In this document: positions 3,575 through 5,570 of the stretch, in pieces
Layout of the letters: each line of letters begins with the position of its first letter
Numbering within the stretch: position 1 is the stretch's first letter
Source of the DNA: Bacteroidales bacterium
Lineage (GTDB): Bacteria; Bacteroidota; Bacteroidia; Bacteroidales; F082
NCBI GenBank assembly: GCA_900771045.1
Contig: CAAGMM010000475.1
Coordinates: forward strand, 1-5,570
Direction of reading: 5' to 3'
Length of the DNA: 5,570 bases
Translations under genes and position numbers: made by a program
Notes under the pieces: generated by a model
Seen by the model: the letters and a program-made list of their open reading frames with translations, nothing else
Database searches by the model: none
What the model was told of the DNA's origin: nothing

Positions 3575-5570
3575 ATGAAAAAAACCGCGTTTTTGATGTT
3601 CATCAGCCTGTTGATGCTGACTTCCAATGCACAGCAAAAAACACTCAGCCAGACTGAAATAACCGAATATAAGGAACAGATAAAGGACCTCGTGACTTAT
3701 TTCGAGGAAACTCTCAACTTTATCGGGGACCCAGATAACACCGTGCAGGAAAAAGACATCATCTTCAAAGAAAGCTATACCAAGATTTTCGCTGATAATG
3801 AAGTGCAAATAGAAGACGACCTCGACAAAAACCGCTCCACATACATCAATAAAGACGTTCAAGCGTACCTTAAAGATATTGACTTCTTCTTCAAAAAAGC
3901 CGTATTTAAGTTCAATATCAAGGAAATAAACCTGATGAACAACGAAAAAGGCGGCGTGTTCTTCAAAGTTTCAATGAACAGGACGCTGAACGGAAGAACT
4001 ATAACCGACGATACGCTGAACGACACACGAAAGCGCTTCATCGAAATAAACATCGACCCATACAAGAAAGACATCAAGATAGCAAGCGTCTATACGACAA
4101 AATTCAACGAAAAAGAAGAACAGATCGCCTGGTGGAACTCGTTAGGAGACAACTGGCGGGATTTCTTCGGAAAAGGACAGTTCGTCAACGACAGCATCGA
4201 AATGAGCAATGTCGGCGAAATTCTTACAGATGGAATAAAAATAGGTGACAGTATATTGAAAATCAATACAGAACCATTCTGCGAAAAAATAAACGCATTC
4301 GTCAAAACAACGGAAATAAATTTGAGAAACACCGATATTTACGACCTGACACCTCTCGCAAGCCTCGACAACCTTGAAATCCTGGTATGCTCGGGACAAC
4401 ACGTCAAAACAATATACCCAATTCGTAATCTTAACAAAATCAATGAGTTATATATTGACAGCACAGATATTGAAGACATTTCCGACCTGTGCTATGCAAA
4501 TAATATACGCACCTTAAACGCCTCAAATACACCAATAAACGACATCTCCGTCTTCTCTCTTTTCGGCAACCTCTCGTCACTTTCGTTGTCAAACACCGGC
4601 GTGAAGGATTTTTCCGTCCTCGCCAATTGTCAAAATCTGCAGTATTTGGAAGTTTCCAACGACAGCATTTATGACTTAAGTTTCGCCGGCTCGCTTACAA
4701 ACCTTTACCATCTCAACATCAGTGGGACTTTTATCACTGATATTCAACCACTTGAGAATCTTGAGAACCTGCAATACCTCAACATCGACGACACCGATGT
4801 CACAACGCTTTCGCCTATCTCCAACCTCGTCAAAATGAACGAGTTATGGTTTAACAACACCCTCGTCAAAAACCTCGACGACCTTGATTCTATGACGAAA
4901 ATCAGCAAGATTTATTGCGACAACACCGCGATTGACGAGAAAAAGGCCTTGGATTTCATCAATACACATCCTTTGACTCTTGTGATATACGAGTCGGAAG
5001 CCTTAAACGAATGGTGGCGGAACCTCGATTTTCCGTGGCGCAAAATACTGTCGGAACAATGCGGAGTCAGCATAGAGCCTACGACGGAAGAACTTCATAA
5101 GATAATCAGTATGAAGAGGTTAGAGGTTGATGCCCCGATGCAGAACGTCATGCCGGTTTCGCGTCTCACCAACCTTGAATACCTTGACTTGTCGAAGACG
5201 AAGGTCGATAACATAAACGCGCTCCGCACTCTGCTTCAATTGAAAAAACTCAATATCGAAAACACGAAAGTCGTTGACATCAGCGTCGTAAGAGAGTTTT
5301 CAAACCTTCAAGAACTGAATATAAGCAACACCGGTGTTTCAAGCATCATGCCGCTTTTGCAGCTGTCAAATATGAAGATAGTCTATGCAGATGGCTCAAA
5401 AGTGACGTCACAACAAGTTTTTACGTTGCGTGAAAAAAATCCGCAGATGAGGATAATATACCAAACGGCCAAACTGACATCGTGGTGGGGACTGCTCAGC
5501 GAAGAATGGCGCGACATTTTCCGCTCATACGTGACATGCGACCCCAAACCGACAGCCGAACAGCTTCAGG
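3575..5570 (+). CDS. Large exported leucine-rich-repeat protein with NTF2-like N-terminus and WW-L-WR linkers (3' end outside window)
   Basis: The frame is open for 665 codons from the ATG at 3575 to the window edge with no stop, so the protein is longer than what is seen. Order: a signal peptide 1-19 (cut SNA|QQ). Then an NTF2-like region about 24-180, with IFADNEVQIEDD, YINKDVQAYLKDI and strands VFKFNIKEI, VFFKVSMNRTL and RFIEINI. Then motif WW-x2-L-x3-WR (186-195), LRR block 1 (about 247-472), the same motif (480-489), LRR block 2 (about 513-629), and a third motif copy (637-646). The LRRs are 22 residues long, of the SDS22/internalin type (L-x2-L-x-I-x2-T-x-I-x-D-I-x-P-L), usually with Thr where Asn is normal. 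LRR domains are generally protein- or ligand-binding solenoids. With export and no enzyme motif, a surface or periplasmic binding role is inferred. No membrane anchor or type IX sorting domain is visible, but the C-terminus is missing. It lies 12 nt downstream of the preceding gene. Confidence 0.92.
   Translation, partial: MKKTAFLMFISLLMLTSNAQQKTLSQTEITEYKEQIKDLVTYFEETLNFIGDPDNTVQEKDIIFKESYTKIFADNEVQIEDDLDKNRSTYINKDVQAYLKDIDFFFKKAVFKFNIKEINLMNNEKGGVFFKVSMNRTLNGRTITDDTLNDTRKRFIEINIDPYKKDIKIASVYTTKFNEKEEQIAWWNSLGDNWRDFFGKGQFVNDSIEMSNVGEILTDGIKIGDSILKINTEPFCEKINAFVKTTEINLRNTDIYDLTPLASLDNLEILVCSGQHVKTIYPIRNLNKINELYIDSTDIEDISDLCYANNIRTLNASNTPINDISVFSLFGNLSSLSLSNTGVKDFSVLANCQNLQYLEVSNDSIYDLSFAGSLTNLYHLNISGTFITDIQPLENLENLQYLNIDDTDVTTLSPISNLVKMNELWFNNTLVKNLDDLDSMTKISKIYCDNTAIDEKKALDFINTHPLTLVIYESEALNEWWRNLDFPWRKILSEQCGVSIEPTTEELHKIISMKRLEVDAPMQNVMPVSRLTNLEYLDLSKTKVDNINALRTLLQLKKLNIENTKVVDISVVREFSNLQELNISNTGVSSIMPLLQLSNMKIVYADGSKVTSQQVFTLREKNPQMRIIYQTAKLTSWWGLLSEEWRDIFRSYVTCDPKPTAEQLQ
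4130..4168 (+). other. WW-L-WR motif copy 1
   Basis: Residues 186-198 read W-W-N-S-L-G-D-N-W-R-D-F-F. This copy joins the NTF2-like region to the first LRR block. Its spacing is identical to copies 2 and 3, although the residues leading into it differ from theirs. Confidence 0.8.
4313..4990 (+). repeat. LRR block 1: about ten 22-residue repeats
   Basis: From residue 267 the repeats start every 22 residues exactly: 267, 289, 311, 333, 355, 377, 399, 421 and 443, preceded by one partial unit at 247-266. The pattern is L-x2-L-x-[IL]-x2-T-x-[IV]-x-D-[IL]. Eight of ten units carry Thr at position 9; the others have Gln or Asp. The block closes with a helix and a strand ending VIY at residues 470-472. 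Confidence 0.9.
5012..5050 (+). other. WW-L-WR motif copy 2
   Basis: Residues 480-492 read W-W-R-N-L-D-F-P-W-R-K-I-L. It is preceded at fixed distance by IY (471-472) and followed by P-T-x-E-x-L at 502-507, the same frame of landmarks as copy 3. Confidence 0.8.
5111..5461 (+). repeat. LRR block 2: about five 22-residue repeats
   Basis: A capping unit starts at residue 513 and full repeats start at 534, 556 and 578, each 22 residues, with a degenerate one from 600. Three units carry Thr at position 9 and one has Ser. The block closes like block 1, with a strand ending IIY at 627-629, eight residues before the next WW pair. Confidence 0.88.
5483..5521 (+). other. WW-L-WR motif copy 3
   Basis: Residues 637-649 read W-W-G-L-L-S-E-E-W-R-D-I-F. 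IY lies eight residues before, and P-T-x-E-x-L follows at 659-664, 13 residues after the Arg, exactly as in copy 2. This predicts that another LRR block begins just past the window edge. Confidence 0.8.

Noticed and set aside
4313..5461. BspA-type (Treponema pallidum-like) LRRs, common in Bacteroidales
   Set aside because: Those repeats are 23-24 residues with an I-x-x-x-AF-x-x-C signature. Here the period is exactly 22 with SDS22/internalin-like spacing.
1..5570. CRISPR array, tRNA or rRNA genes
   Set aside because: No regularly spaced identical repeats, tRNA-like cloverleaf or rRNA-like stretches were seen on either strand.

Overview
The window looks like a chromosomal segment of a member of the Bacteroidota, probably order Bacteroidales. 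This rests on three things. Start codons are preceded by A-rich leaders rather than Shine-Dalgarno sequences. There is a good TAnnTTTG-type -7 box before the first complete gene. Several exported proteins have a signal peptide that appears to be cut just before Gln. I cannot name a genus.

Layout, all genes on the + strand: (1) 1-1121 is the 3' part of a peptidase-U32-family gene, unrelated in role to what follows. (2) 1122-1196 is a short AT-rich spacer carrying the promoter. (3) 1197-1847 encodes a lipoprotein with a charged Glu/Ala/Arg helix and a small C-terminal domain. (4) 1854-2432 encodes a small exported protein that looks NTF2-like. (5) 2433-2703 holds no convincing gene. It is a compact element bounded by perfect 20-bp inverted repeats and looks like a MITE or similar non-autonomous insertion. 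(6) 2708-3562 encodes an exported protein of unknown family. (7) 3575 to the right edge, still open, encodes a large exported leucine-rich-repeat (LRR) protein: signal peptide, NTF2-like domain, then alternating LRR blocks and a recurring WW-x2-L-x3-WR motif. This is the largest gene in the window; its stop codon lies beyond the right edge.

Genes 3, 4, 6 and 7 look like one secreted-protein operon read from the promoter near 1163. Spacings are 6 nt, the inserted element, then 12 nt. Removing the element together with one copy of a candidate TAAA target duplication would leave only 2 nt between the stop of 1854-2432 and the start of 2708-3562, so the element appears to have inserted into an existing operon.

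By reading alignment, the lipoprotein C-terminus, the 192-aa protein and the N-terminus of the LRR protein share one pattern: an LFA/IFA-acidic segment, an amphipathic YL helix, then beta strands. This suggests one fold reused three times beside an LRR scaffold. The function is unknown. An envelope-located binding or adhesion complex is the simplest inference, with no direct proof. No RNA genes, CRISPR arrays or transposase genes were seen.
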